NCBI RefSeq assembly: GCF_003112555.1
Contig: NZ_BEWB01000017.1
Coordinates: 1-64,000 of the forward strand
Direction of reading: 5' to 3'
DNA from: Streptomyces coelicoflavus
GTDB lineage: Bacteria > Actinomycetota > Actinomycetes > Streptomycetales > Streptomycetaceae
DNA: 64,000 bases
The notes beneath the pieces were generated by a model. It was not told the DNA's origin and searched no databases. It saw only the letters and a list, made by a program, of their open reading frames with translations. The translations under genes were made by a program, and so were the position numbers. This document shows, piece by piece, positions 1 to 7,592 of the stretch. Positions within the stretch are counted from its first letter, which is position 1, and each line of letters starts with the position of its first letter.

Positions 1-11
1 GTCGTTGCTGG

Positions 12-791
12 TCAGGTCTGGCGGCGTCGGGTGGGCTGCTTGTCGGCGGTGATCCGGTAGGCGGCTTCGGCGCGGTCGGCTCCGATGCGGAGTTCTTCGA
101 GGATCAGCGGGCGGTCGTCGGTGCCGTGCGTGATGCGGGACAGGTGCAGGATCGGCGTCGCGTCCGGGAGTTGGAGCGTGGCGCGCTCGTCCGGCACCGG
201 CATGCGGGCGCGTACCGTCTCCGACCACCACAACTTGTGCCTAGCCTTGGCGAGCGCCGCGTAGAGAGCTGTCGGCTGTTGACCAGGCTCCTGGGCGAGT
301 GCCGGCACGTTCTCGGCGACCTCGAAGGGGATCAGCGTCCGGTGCATCGCCCGGGTGCCGGTGGTGCTGTCGCTGAGGAGACGGTCACAGCCGAACAGCT
401 CCTCTTCCTCGCCCAGACCGAGGAGTCGCCCGGTCGCCTTCGTCGTGCGGGTGCGGTGCACGCTCGGTTCCTCCGCCTCGTCCCAGACGTCGCCCCCGGG
501 CATCACGAACCTTCCGTCAGGGGCGTGCTGGATGCGGCGGTCAAGCGTGAGTGTGGGGTGTCCCTCGGAGCGTACGAAGCTGCCCTTGCCGTGCCGGACA
601 TCGATCAGCCCCTCTGCCCGCAGGGCTGCGATGGCGTTGCGGACGGTGGGGCGGGAGACCTGGTAGCGGGCCATGAGCTGGGCTTCGGACGGCAGCAGGG
701 ACTCGGGGGCGAACTCGCCCGACAGGATCGCTTCCCGGATGGCGGCGGCCACCTGTTGGTAGAGGGCTCCGGGGCGCTGGATCTCCGTCAT
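12..791 (-). CDS. GntR-family transcriptional regulator with UTRA domain (KorSA-like)
   Basis: This 259-residue protein has an N-terminal winged helix (about 5-75, with LPSEAQLMARYQVSRPTVRN) typical of GntR and a C-terminal UTRA-like effector domain (about 95-250). It probably represses transfer and replication genes of the element, as KorSA does in pSAM2. The longer open frame upstream is not used here: the ATG at 791 directly starts the conserved domain and has GGAGA seven bases upstream. It is divergent from the next operon and the two share the 792-954 control region. The family is certain. The regulatory target is inferred from position. Confidence 0.85.
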   Translation of the reverse strand: MTEIQRPGALYQQVAAAIREAILSGEFAPESLLPSEAQLMARYQVSRPTVRNAIAALRAEGLIDVRHGKGSFVRSEGHPTLTLDRRIQHAPDGRFVMPGGDVWDEAEEPSVHRTRTTKATGRLLGLGEEEELFGCDRLLSDSTTGTRAMHRTLIPFEVAENVPALAQEPGQQPTALYAALAKARHKLWWSETVRARMPVPDERATLQLPDATPILHLSRITHGTDDRPLILEELRIGADRAEAAYRITADKQPTRRRQT

Positions 792-907
792 CTCAACATC
801 TCCGGTCTGGTGTCGTAGGCACGTCGCACGCGCGACATCACTCGTCAGCATAAGTAGTTGCACTCTCGCCGTACAGAACTCCATAGTGATAACTCGTAAG
901 GACAAGT

Positions 908-930
908 GACGTCCGTATAGATCGGACGTC
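908..930 (+). promoter_or_regulatory. Perfect inverted repeat overlapping a -10 hexamer, likely operator of the transfer operon
   Basis: GACGTCCG (908-915) and CGGACGTC (923-930) are perfect 8-base arms around TATAGAT (916-922), which itself reads as a good -10 box for rightward transcription. Transcription would begin near 930, giving about 25 bases of leader before the ATG at 955, which has AGGAGG upstream. An operator over the -10 would give tight repression, and the divergent GntR protein is the obvious candidate ligand. Confidence 0.5.
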
Positions 931-954
931 CTGACTGGCCAGGAGGCCACAGAA

Positions 955-1305
955 ATGCAGTCCATTCCCGTGGACACGACGCGGCTCGGCGTACTGCGCT
1001 GCGCCATCGCGCCGGAAGCAAAGCTCAGCAACCCCGAGACACAGGAGGTGAAGAAGGACCGGGACGGCAACCCGGTCTACACCGTCGCCGTGACCGTGCG
1101 GCAGGACCGGCGGCGGATCTCCGTCATCGAGATCGCCGTCAGCGGCGAGCCCAAGAGCATCCAAGAGGGCCAGATCGTCAAGGTCACCGGCCTGACCGCG
1201 TTCGCCTGGGCGATGGGCGACCGTCACGGCATCAGCTTCCGCGCTGACGCCATCACCCCCATCTCCGGTACGGCGACGACTCAGGGCAAGGGCGGTGACG
1301 CCTGA
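955..1305 (+). CDS. Small conserved element protein, OB-fold-like
   Basis: A 116-residue protein opens the transfer/replication operon, with AGGAGG eight bases before the ATG. It has no membrane segment or signal. Its alternating hydrophobic strand pattern (VYTVAVTV, ISVIEIAV, GQIVKVTGL) resembles a small beta-barrel such as a single-strand DNA-binding OB fold. Proteins of this sort commonly precede the FtsK-like gene in Streptomyces integrative elements. Its stop overlaps the next start (TGATG), so the two are translationally coupled. A DNA-binding or accessory replication role is an inference from shape and position, and no catalytic motif is visible. Confidence 0.7.
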   Translation: MQSIPVDTTRLGVLRCAIAPEAKLSNPETQEVKKDRDGNPVYTVAVTVRQDRRRISVIEIAVSGEPKSIQEGQIVKVTGLTAFAWAMGDRHGISFRADAITPISGTATTQGKGGDA

Positions 1306-2606
1306 TGGGACCCATCCTTCTCGCCTTCGTCCTCGCCGTGGTGGCCTGGCTGCTGGTCGTCGGTGACCTGGTGCGCCGGCATCGTCCGGCCTGGCACTGG
1401 TACCTCACCGGATACCCGGCGGCGGCCTGGCGGGTGGTGTTCACCTGGCGGCGGGTCGCCCTGCTCAACGACCTCGCCGTGTCCCGGCTCCCGGCCCGCA
1501 CGTTGGTCGGGCATCTGCTGGTCAAGGGTGACCCGGTGCGGCCGGTGGCTCCGCGAGTCTCCTTCCCGCGCGCCACCCGCATGGGTCTGAGCGTGGTGGT
1601 GCGGCTGCACGCGGGCCAGACCCCGGCCACGTACATGCAGGCGGCTGACGCCCTGGTCCACGCGTGGAAAGTCCACGCAGTGCGGGTGACCTCGCCCGAA
1701 CGCGGCCTCGTGCTGCTGACCGCCACCGCCACAGACCCGCTCCTGAGGCCCGGGTTAGCCAGCGCCCCGGCGGAACTGCTCTCGGCGCTGATCGGGGCGT
1801 TGGAGACGGGCGGGGCGTGGGTGATGAACCTGCGCCTGGTCCCGCACTGGCTCATCGCCGGGGCCACCCGCTCCGGCAAGTCCACCCTCCTCGCCCGGCT
1901 CATCACCCAACTCGCGCCCCAACCCGTCGCCCTCGTCGGCATCGACTGCAAAGGCGGCATGGAACTCGGCCTCTTCACCCAACGGCTCAGTGCACTCGCC
2001 ACATGCAGGCGCGAAGCCGTCGCCGTACTGACCGCCCTCGTCGTCGACATGCAGGACCGCATGAACGCCTGCCGCACCGCTGGAGTTCGTTCGATCTGGG
2101 AGCTGCCGGACAAGCTCCGCCCGGTGCCCGTCGTGGTCCTGGTCGACGAGATCGCGGAACTGTACCTGTCCGACGGCACCCGCCAGAGCAAGGCAGAGGC
2201 AGAGCAGTGCTCCACGCTCCTGCTGCGGCTGGCGCAGCTCGGCGCCGCACTCGGCCTGCACCTGGTCGTGGCCGGCCAACGCGTCGGCTCCGACCTCGGC
2301 CCCGGTGTCACCGCACTGCGCGCCCAGCTCGGCGGCCGGATCTGCCACCGCGTCAACGACCCCGGCACCGCAGAAATGACCCTCGGCGACCTCAACAAGG
2401 ACGCCGTAACCGTCGCGCAAGCCATCACGGCCCAGGAACGCGGCGTGGCTGTCTGCACCGGACCCGACGGCGGCTGGGCCCGGGCCCGCTCCCACCTCAC
2501 CCCGACCGATGAGGCCGTGGCCACGGCCCGGAAGCACTCCGGCATGACCCCCGAACTCCCCGCCCTTAACCGCGCCCTGGTGGCGCTGGAAGGGGACGTC
2601 AAGTGA
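1305..2606 (+). CDS. FtsK/SpoIIIE-type conjugal DNA translocase (TraB/TraSA-like)
   Basis: This 433-residue ATPase would pump double-stranded DNA between mycelial compartments, the only transfer protein that Streptomyces conjugation needs. It has an N-terminal membrane helix (about 3-20), a linker region, Walker A GATRSGKST (186-194) and Walker B VVVLVDE (276-282), followed by the LVVAGQRVGSD segment of the FtsK core. It is shorter than chromosomal FtsK and has no recognisable gamma DNA-reading domain, fitting the AICE family. It overlaps the preceding gene by one base and the next by four, so it sits in a coupled operon. Confidence 0.92.
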   Translation: MGPILLAFVLAVVAWLLVVGDLVRRHRPAWHWYLTGYPAAAWRVVFTWRRVALLNDLAVSRLPARTLVGHLLVKGDPVRPVAPRVSFPRATRMGLSVVVRLHAGQTPATYMQAADALVHAWKVHAVRVTSPERGLVLLTATATDPLLRPGLASAPAELLSALIGALETGGAWVMNLRLVPHWLIAGATRSGKSTLLARLITQLAPQPVALVGIDCKGGMELGLFTQRLSALATCRREAVAVLTALVVDMQDRMNACRTAGVRSIWELPDKLRPVPVVVLVDEIAELYLSDGTRQSKAEAEQCSTLLLRLAQLGAALGLHLVVAGQRVGSDLGPGVTALRAQLGGRICHRVNDPGTAEMTLGDLNKDAVTVAQAITAQERGVAVCTGPDGGWARARSHLTPTDEAVATARKHSGMTPELPALNRALVALEGDVK

Positions 2607-2800
2607 TCAGCGAAGGTACGGCATTCGGCTTCGCGGTGGTCTTCGGGATCATCACCGTCCTCCTCGTCCGCTCCCGCGACGTACGCGGCTGGGAAGCGGT
2701 CTGCGTCGGCCTCTTCGGCCTCTACCTCGGACAGACCCCCGTCCTCTTCACCATCCACGGCCTCGTCACCTGGGTCATCAGCGGCTTCTCCCACACCTGA
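2603..2800 (+). CDS. Two-helix small membrane protein, probable Spd-type spread protein
   Basis: The 65-residue product has two hydrophobic stretches (about 7-22 and 33-58) and an RSRDVRGW turn between them. The GTG start overlaps the translocase stop (GTGA), indicating coupled expression. Small membrane proteins encoded directly after TraB-like genes in Streptomyces elements usually belong to the Spd set, which helps spread the element inside the recipient mycelium. There is no sequence motif that proves this, so the role is inferred from place and topology. Confidence 0.65.
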   Translation: MISEGTAFGFAVVFGIITVLLVRSRDVRGWEAVCVGLFGLYLGQTPVLFTIHGLVTWVISGFSHT

Positions 2801-2819
2801 GAGACAAGGACCCCATCGC

Positions 2820-2933
2820 ATGACCATGCGCCGCGTGAGGTGCCCCCACTGCAAGGGCGACGGAGCCCGCAAAACCTGGACCGGACGACTGCGCCGCTGC
2901 CGCGTCTGCCGGGGCACCGGCACCATCCGCTAA
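2820..2933 (+). CDS. Tiny zinc-ribbon protein (37 residues)
   Basis: A 37-residue basic protein starts at ATG 2820 with AAGGA nine bases upstream. It holds CPHCKGDG and CRVCRGTG, two CxxC knuckles with glycines like the DnaJ central zinc repeats, so one zinc ion is likely bound. Nothing else fits in so short a chain. It lies between the membrane protein and the replication gene in the same direction. Such mini zinc ribbons recur in Streptomyces integrative elements, but their role is unknown to me. A second in-frame ATG at 2826 is possible. Confidence 0.7.
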   Translation: MTMRRVRCPHCKGDGARKTWTGRLRRCRVCRGTGTIR

Positions 2934-2971
2934 CCCCACCACCCCGACCGACCCGACCAGGAGTGATCCCC

Positions 2972-4449
2972 ATGAACGACGACGCGCCACCACCCACCAT
3001 CCCGGCCGCTGCGGCGGCCCACCCCGGAAGGTCACCACCATCACCCCGCACCCCACCACCCCGGCTGACCGGCGCGCCGTCCTCGACCACGCGGCGCGCC
3101 TGCGCCACCTCCCCGAAGCAGACCGAGACGCCCTCCGCATCGCCCAAGACCCTGACTTCCCCCGCTGGCTGCAACAGATCACCGCCACCGGCGGCTGCGC
3201 CCACCCCGTCCACCTCTCCGGCCACACCACCACCCTGGACAACGCGACCGGCGAAATCCTCCACCACTACGACACCCGCAACGAACCCGGCGAACGCCTC
3301 CTCGTCCGCTGCCGCAACCGCCGCGCCACCATCTGCCCCGCCTGCTCCCGCCTCCACGCCGGAGACACCTTCCACCTCGTCCGCGCGGGACTGACCGGCG
3401 GCAAGAACGTCCCCGCCACTGTGCGCACGCGGCCTCGCCTCTTCGCCACCCTGACTGCCCCCTCCTTCGGACCGGTACACCGCTTGGGGCCCACATGCCG
3501 CCCCCGCCGTAACGGCGGTGCCTGCGAGCACGGCCGTCCCGTCGGCTGCCACACCGTCCACGCCCCGGCCGACCCGCTGGTCGGCCAACCTGTCTGCCCG
3601 GACTGCTACGACTACACCGGCCACGTGCTCTGGCACGCCCACGCTTCCAAGCTGTGGGACCGGTTCGTCATCGACGTCCGCCGCCGCCTCGCCTCCTCGG
3701 CCGGCATCGTGCAGTCGCGCTTCGCCCACCACGCCCGACTGTCCTTCGCCCGTATCGCCGAGTACCAGAAGCGCGCGGCCGTCCACGTGCACGCCGTGAT
3801 CCGCCTCGACGGCCCTGACGGTCCCACCGACGAACCCCCGCCCTGGGGCACCCCGGACCAACTCACCCGCGCCGTGCACGCGTCCGCCCAGCGGGTGACC
3901 GTCCGCACTCCCTACAGCCCGGCCATCGGCGAACTGGATCTGACCTGGGGTGCGCAGACCGACGTCCGTGCCCTGCACGCCGACGCTGACGGCCCCGATG
4001 ACGACGCCGTGGCCGCGTACGTCGCGAAGTACGTCACCAAAGGCACTGTCGAGACCGGTGCCGGCACCGACCACAAGGTCACCACCATGGACGACATCGA
4101 CGCGGCCCCCGTCAGCCGACACGTCCGCACCCTCATGCACACCTGCTGGCGCCTCGGAGGCCTCCCCGAATATGCACCCCTGCGCCTGCGTACCTGGACC
4201 CACACCCTCGGCTACCGGGGCCACATCCTCACCAAATCCCGCGCCTACTCCACGACCTACGCCGCACTACGGGCCGAACGCGCCCACCACATCGGCCACA
4301 CCGACACCCCCGACGCGATCACAGACGCGCACTGGCGCTACATCGGCTCCGGCCACACCCCCGGCGCCGCGCTCATCGCCGCTGGCGTTGCTCAAGACAT
4401 CGCCGCAAACCGCCGTATCGCATTTGAGGAGCGTGACGTTCTGCGGTGA
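2972..4449 (+). CDS. Rolling-circle replication initiator (RepSA-like, HUH), apparent N-terminal frameshift
   Basis: The body (3031-4449) is a replication initiator. Cysteine pairs CRNRRATICPAC and CPDC form a zinc region, HVHAVIRLD is the HUH metal motif, and YVAKYVTK carries the candidate catalytic tyrosines. The only well-placed start, ATG 2972, is in another frame. Reading from it gives MNDDAPPPTIPAAAAAHPG and then runs off, while the body frame is open back to 2839 but has no ATG, GTG or TTG before GTG 3421, which would delete the first zinc region. One extra base near 3023-3030 (CCCCGGAAGG) would join both parts into 492 residues, close to pSAM2 RepSA length. This could be a sequencing error or true decay. 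Confidence 0.8.
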
Positions 4450-4577
4450 CGAGACGTCGTAACGAGCAGTGGGCTCGGGCAGTTGAACGCCAGGCAGCCA
4501 AGTTTCCGACGCGCGTGGGGCCGAAGAGCGCTGCGCGAATCGCTCGGCTCCTCGGCCCTGCGTGCAAGAACCATTAG
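4446..4577 (+). CDS. Candidate 43-residue basic protein coupled to rep
   Basis: A GTG at 4446 overlaps the rep stop by four bases (GTGA), the same coupling used elsewhere in this operon. The product is short, strongly basic and predicted helical (RRRNEQWARAVERQAAKF, then KSAARIARLLG). AICEs often carry a small excision or regulatory protein at this spot, so an accessory DNA-binding role is possible, but no helix-turn-helix can be claimed. It overlaps the convergent membrane-protein gene by four bases. It could be an accidental frame. Confidence 0.45.
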   Translation: MTRRRNEQWARAVERQAAKFPTRVGPKSAARIARLLGPACKNH

Positions 4578-5482
4578 ACAGTCGAGTTGTGGGAATTATC
4601 GCCTTCAGGTTCCCCCGTTGGGTCTGTAGGACGCTGCCGTGGAACACTCATGCGGTTCACGCTACCTGTTCGGGCGATTTGCAGAGCCGCGGCGTCGTAC
4701 ATAGTGATGTTGAATTTATCGTTTTCCCGTCGCTGAGTGGCGATTTGCTTAATCAGGCGCGATGTGGGTGCGATGTGGGGAGCGAGCAAAATCAGCATTG
4801 TCCCCCGAAATGCGAAAGATAGAAATTCGCCAAGTGTGGGCGTGAATTCGAGAAAGGGGGGAATCGCCAGGAGGGCGAAGGTGAGTACCAGGAACGGAGT
4901 CACGTGTTCCGAATCGTCCTTCGCGCGGGCTTGGGATCGCTCCTCGAACCGCACGTTCCCCTCCTCATTGTGGGAGTGCGGTTCCCAGTCTTTGGCTGAT
5001 GTGCCGCTTGCCACGATCTGGAGCCCGACGTCTTGTCCGGCTTCCAGATGGCCGATCCTGTAGACGACTTCATTCGAGCCCTCTTCCGATGGCTCGTCGC
5101 GCCGAACTTTGAGTTCTCGTTCAGGTTCAGGGGAGAGTCGAGATTCAAGAACTCGACATTCGGGCGGGAAGGTAAAGCGAATTGAGTGATTCTTGATGAC
5201 CTCGTTTCCTGTGTTTTGAACTTTGAAGTCGACTGAGTTGATGTTGTCGACAGGGTTGTTATCGTAACTTAAGGCTACGCGTTCCTGGAATTTCGGGTCA
5301 ATTGTTACAAGGCCTGCTTGAGTGTGAGCCACCCAAGTGAGCTCTTTGCGTGGTTCGAGACGAGTCTTTCGGCGTTCAAAAAATAGGGTGCTGAGGAAGG
5401 CTAGAATGGCACTAACGACGCCAACAATGACTTTCTGTTGAAAGTCTGAGATCGGCGAGCTAGCTAGATATAGTGTCAACAT
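4574..5482 (-). CDS. Low-G+C membrane protein of unknown function, probable cargo gene
   Basis: A 302-residue protein starts at ATG 5482, where GGGGGAAC stands just upstream; a longer frame to 5563 lacks support. One N-terminal helix (about 13-33, VIVGVVSAILAFLSTLFFE) is followed by a soluble, beta-rich domain (about 45-195, with VDFKVQNTGNEVIKNHSIRF resembling an Ig-like strand pattern), two further hydrophobic segments (about 200-255) and a polar tail. Hand-counted G+C for 5161-5280 is about 46%, far below the surrounding DNA, with codon use to match, so it was probably acquired separately. I do not recognise a family. Its place beside the integrase is typical for cargo such as defence or exclusion genes. 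Confidence 0.7.
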   Translation of the reverse strand: MLTLYLASSPISDFQQKVIVGVVSAILAFLSTLFFERRKTRLEPRKELTWVAHTQAGLVTIDPKFQERVALSYDNNPVDNINSVDFKVQNTGNEVIKNHSIRFTFPPECRVLESRLSPEPERELKVRRDEPSEEGSNEVVYRIGHLEAGQDVGLQIVASGTSAKDWEPHSHNEEGNVRFEERSQARAKDDSEHVTPFLVLTFALLAIPPFLEFTPTLGEFLSFAFRGTMLILLAPHIAPTSRLIKQIATQRRENDKFNITMYDAAALQIARTGSVNRMSVPRQRPTDPTGEPEGDNSHNSTV

Positions 5483-5571
5483 AGTTCCCCCATTCTCGCG
5501 TGAAGTGTGGCACATCTTAGCGCTCAGGTACTCAATGCGTCCGGGCATCCTTGGGACTGGCATTGTTCATG

Positions 5572-7020
5572 TCAGTCCAGCGGGTTCGGCTTGATGTCCA
5601 CTCGGTCTGTGTCGAACCCCCGGCCCCTCTTCGTCGGGGGGCGAACGAGCACGGCGGCGAACAGGAAGCGGTAGATCGCGTTCATGCGCGCGTAGTCCTC
5701 GGCCTTCTCCAGCCGCTCCCAGTTGACTTCAGCATCCGGGCCGGCGATGCCCTGCAGGACTGCGACGGGGCGCTTCACGGTCTTGCGTTGCCGATCCTTC
5801 ATCCGCTTGACGATCGGCGCGCGCATCGACTGGAAGTCGGCGGTCGTGAAGTCGTCGTCGTTGAGCCACAGCTCCTTCAGCTCCCGCAGCTTCTCCCGGT
5901 CCTTCTCGTCAGCGATGACGTCTGCCTCGGGGCGCGTGGTCGTGGCGGGCTCGTAGCCGGAGGTGTCCAGCTTGGTCAGGACGCTGATTGCCACATCCCG
6001 AACGAAGTCTTCGAGCGGCCCCGCCGAGATGGAGCGGTTGCACTTCTGCTGGTCGGTGTTGTCGGAGCGGGTGCACCGGTAGTAGGCGTACCTGCCGCTG
6101 TTCGTGCCGCCCATGCGGGCGCCGCACGTGCACGTGGCGACTCCGCGCAGGAGGTAGTTGCGAACCGGGCGCTTCTTCGTGTCCTGGTGCTGCTGGGCGC
6201 GGTACTCCCTGAGCCGCTGCACCTCGTCCCACTGCCCGCGGTCGATGATGGTGGGCCACGTCCCGACGGCCACTTCCTCGCCCAGGTGGAAACGCAGTCC
6301 GGCCACGAAGTGGGACGACAACAGATGCCGCACGTTCTCGGGGTTCCACTCTTTGCCCTTCGAAGTGGGGATGCCCCGTGCTACGAGATCTTGAGCGATG
6401 CCCAGCGGTGATTCTCCGTCCAGGTAGCGGCGGTAGACCTCACGGACGATCTCTGCCTCTTCCTCGACTATTGCGCGGCCGTCGCGGGTGTAGCCGTACG
6501 GTCGGTTGCCCACGTGTGGCCGGCCTTCGCGGGCATGGTCCTTCAGGGCGTCCTTGAGGCGGCGCGACGAGTCGTCGGAAGAACGGCACGCGTGGGCGAC
6601 CTCGATGCGGAGGATGAAGCGGTCATCGGGGTCCGAGAGGTCGCGGCGGTTTGCCTCGCCGTGGAGCAGGACGCGCTTGTCGTCGGCGATGGAGAGTAGC
6701 TCTTCGAGGTCCTTGGGCTGCCGCATGAGGCGGTCGGGGTGGTAGACGATGACGTGCCGGATCTCCCCGGCTTCCATCGCCCTCAGCATCGCTTCCCAAC
6801 CGGGGCGCTTCCGGTCGCGCTGCCATGCCGAGCGGTTGTTGTCGATGTAGACGTGCGTGGGCTCGATGCGGAGCTGGAGGCGCTCGGCGATGTCCCGGCA
6901 GATCCGTTCCTGCCGATCGACACCGGTCTGGTCCTCGTCCCTGGTGTGGGAGATGCGGCAGTAGATCGCTGCGGGCTCGTCCGGCGTGATGGCGGCCCTC
7001 GTTAACTTGGGTCGGGTCAT
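5572..7020 (-). CDS. Large serine recombinase (site-specific integrase)
   Basis: This 482-residue recombinase has a catalytic N-terminal domain (about 17-160) with nucleophile Ser24 in YCRIS and Arg-rich YHPDRLMRQ. A Recombinase domain follows (about 165-280, GNRPYGYTRDGR and GIPTSKGKEWNPENVRHLL), then a zinc ribbon (CTCGARMGG and a later YYRC/KC pair) and a C-terminal coiled coil. It catalyses integration and excision via a covalent serine-DNA intermediate. ATG 7020 is preferred because it precedes the folded domain. No Shine-Dalgarno is visible, and GTG 7029 or a leaderless start is possible. The gene ends eight bases from nothing recognisable and reads away from the chromosome junction. 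Confidence 0.95.
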   Translation of the reverse strand: MTRPKLTRAAITPDEPAAIYCRISHTRDEDQTGVDRQERICRDIAERLQLRIEPTHVYIDNNRSAWQRDRKRPGWEAMLRAMEAGEIRHVIVYHPDRLMRQPKDLEELLSIADDKRVLLHGEANRRDLSDPDDRFILRIEVAHACRSSDDSSRRLKDALKDHAREGRPHVGNRPYGYTRDGRAIVEEEAEIVREVYRRYLDGESPLGIAQDLVARGIPTSKGKEWNPENVRHLLSSHFVAGLRFHLGEEVAVGTWPTIIDRGQWDEVQRLREYRAQQHQDTKKRPVRNYLLRGVATCTCGARMGGTNSGRYAYYRCTRSDNTDQQKCNRSISAGPLEDFVRDVAISVLTKLDTSGYEPATTTRPEADVIADEKDREKLRELKELWLNDDDFTTADFQSMRAPIVKRMKDRQRKTVKRPVAVLQGIAGPDAEVNWERLEKAEDYARMNAIYRFLFAAVLVRPPTKRGRGFDTDRVDIKPNPLD

Positions 7021-7060
7021 GTCAATCACTGTATGAGCCGGGTATGACATCCATCCTGGT
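7018..7060. other. Probable right attachment junction (attR)
   Basis: The integrase start codon (7018-7020) lies next to an open frame that continues without a break into the C-terminal end of a transporter, so recombination occurred in or close to this stretch. The near-palindrome GTATGAGCCGGGTATGAC (7031-7048) sits at the centre and resembles the short, imperfectly symmetric cores of serine integrases. The crossover dinucleotide cannot be fixed without attL or an empty site. Confidence 0.5.
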
Positions 7061-7169
7061 CGGCGCCGCGATAGGGGCCGTCTTCTTCAAGGAGCGGTTC
7101 GGCGCGCCCCGGATCGCGGCGGCGGGCCTCCTGGTCGTCGGGATCGGGCTGATGCTGCGCACCGGGTAG
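7029..7169 (+). pseudogene. 3' remnant of a DMT/EamA-like transporter interrupted by the element
   Basis: The frame reads LYEPGMTSILVGAAIGAVFF, then KERFGAPRIAAAGLLVVGIG and LMLRTG to the stop at 7167-7169. This is the last two-helix unit of drug/metabolite transporters, with the usual glycine-rich helix, a KERFG turn and a final hydrophobic helix. There is no local start with a ribosome site, so it is the severed end of a longer gene whose 5' part should lie beyond the left end of the element. Integration there either inactivates the gene or replaces its last residues with element-coded ones. Confidence 0.75.
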
Positions 7170-7234
7170 ACCGGGTGGTGCGCACCGGCGCGGGGAGGCG
7201 CACCCTGGAAGGAGATGTTCCGGAGGTGATCGTC

Positions 7235-7510
7235 ATGATGCACACCACAGTGGGATGGCACGTCGACATGGAGTTCATGGAGGACGACCAGCACACGCGG
7301 GCGGTCGCGATGGTGCGGCTCCCCGACGGCACCGAGGTCCGCGCGCACGGCCACGCGAGCCGCCACCGGGTCGACTCCCAGCAGCCACGGGTCGGTGAGG
7401 AGGTCGCGGGCGCACGCGCGTTGAACGAGCTGGCGATGCGGCTGCTCACCAAGGCCCACGAGGAGATCGACTCGGCATCGGGCAGGACCTCGCACCCGAT
7501 CCACGTCTGA
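7235..7510 (+). CDS. DUF1876-like small protein
   Basis: The 91-residue soluble protein starts at the first of two adjacent ATGs, with a near-perfect GGAGGTGA five bases upstream; a frame extending to GTG 7175 is not needed. Features such as WHVDMEFMED, RLPDGTEVRAHGHASRHP-like spacing and ARALNELAMRLLTKAHEEI match, from memory, the DUF1876 family of Actinobacteria, which often occurs near stress genes. It has an alpha/beta dsRBD-like layout. No enzyme motif is visible and the function is unknown. It stands alone between the transporter remnant and the convergent esterase. Confidence 0.75.
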   Translation: MMHTTVGWHVDMEFMEDDQHTRAVAMVRLPDGTEVRAHGHASRHRVDSQQPRVGEEVAGARALNELAMRLLTKAHEEIDSASGRTSHPIHV

Positions 7511-7548
7511 CCCGCCCGACACGTCTGACGCGTCCGGTACATCTCACA

Positions 7549-7581
7549 CGTCCGGCGCGTCCGGCGCGTCCGGCGCGTCCG
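7549..7581. repeat. Three tandem copies of CGTCCGGCG
   Basis: Exact 9-base copies occupy 7549-7557, 7558-7566 and 7567-7575 and are followed by a partial copy. They lie between convergent gene ends, within a longer run of degenerate ACGTCTGACGCG-like units (7518-7548). This is a simple minisatellite without an evident role. Confidence 0.8.
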
Positions 7582-7592
7582 AGCAGGTCCGG

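Larger units (their letters stand above)
1..7030. mobile_element. Right part of an integrative and conjugative element (AICE) with a serine integrase
   Basis: The block combines a GntR/UTRA regulator, an FtsK-like translocase, an HUH replication initiator and a large serine recombinase, which is the gene set of actinomycete integrative and conjugative elements (pSAM2-like logic). The recombinase reads inward from the right end, and immediately beyond it lies the intact 3' tail of a transporter gene, so the right junction is placed near 7020-7060. The left end is not in the window. AICEs usually use tyrosine recombinases and tRNA targets, so a serine integrase in a protein gene is the less common variant. 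Low-G+C cargo at 4574-5482 supports recent mosaic acquisition. The boundaries are inferred. Confidence 0.85.

Noticed and set aside
2840..3394. Open frame continuing from ATG 2972 as a 140-residue Pro/Thr/Ser protein
   Set aside because: After the first 19 residues it is a shadow of the rep frame, which carries CPAC and other Rep motifs.
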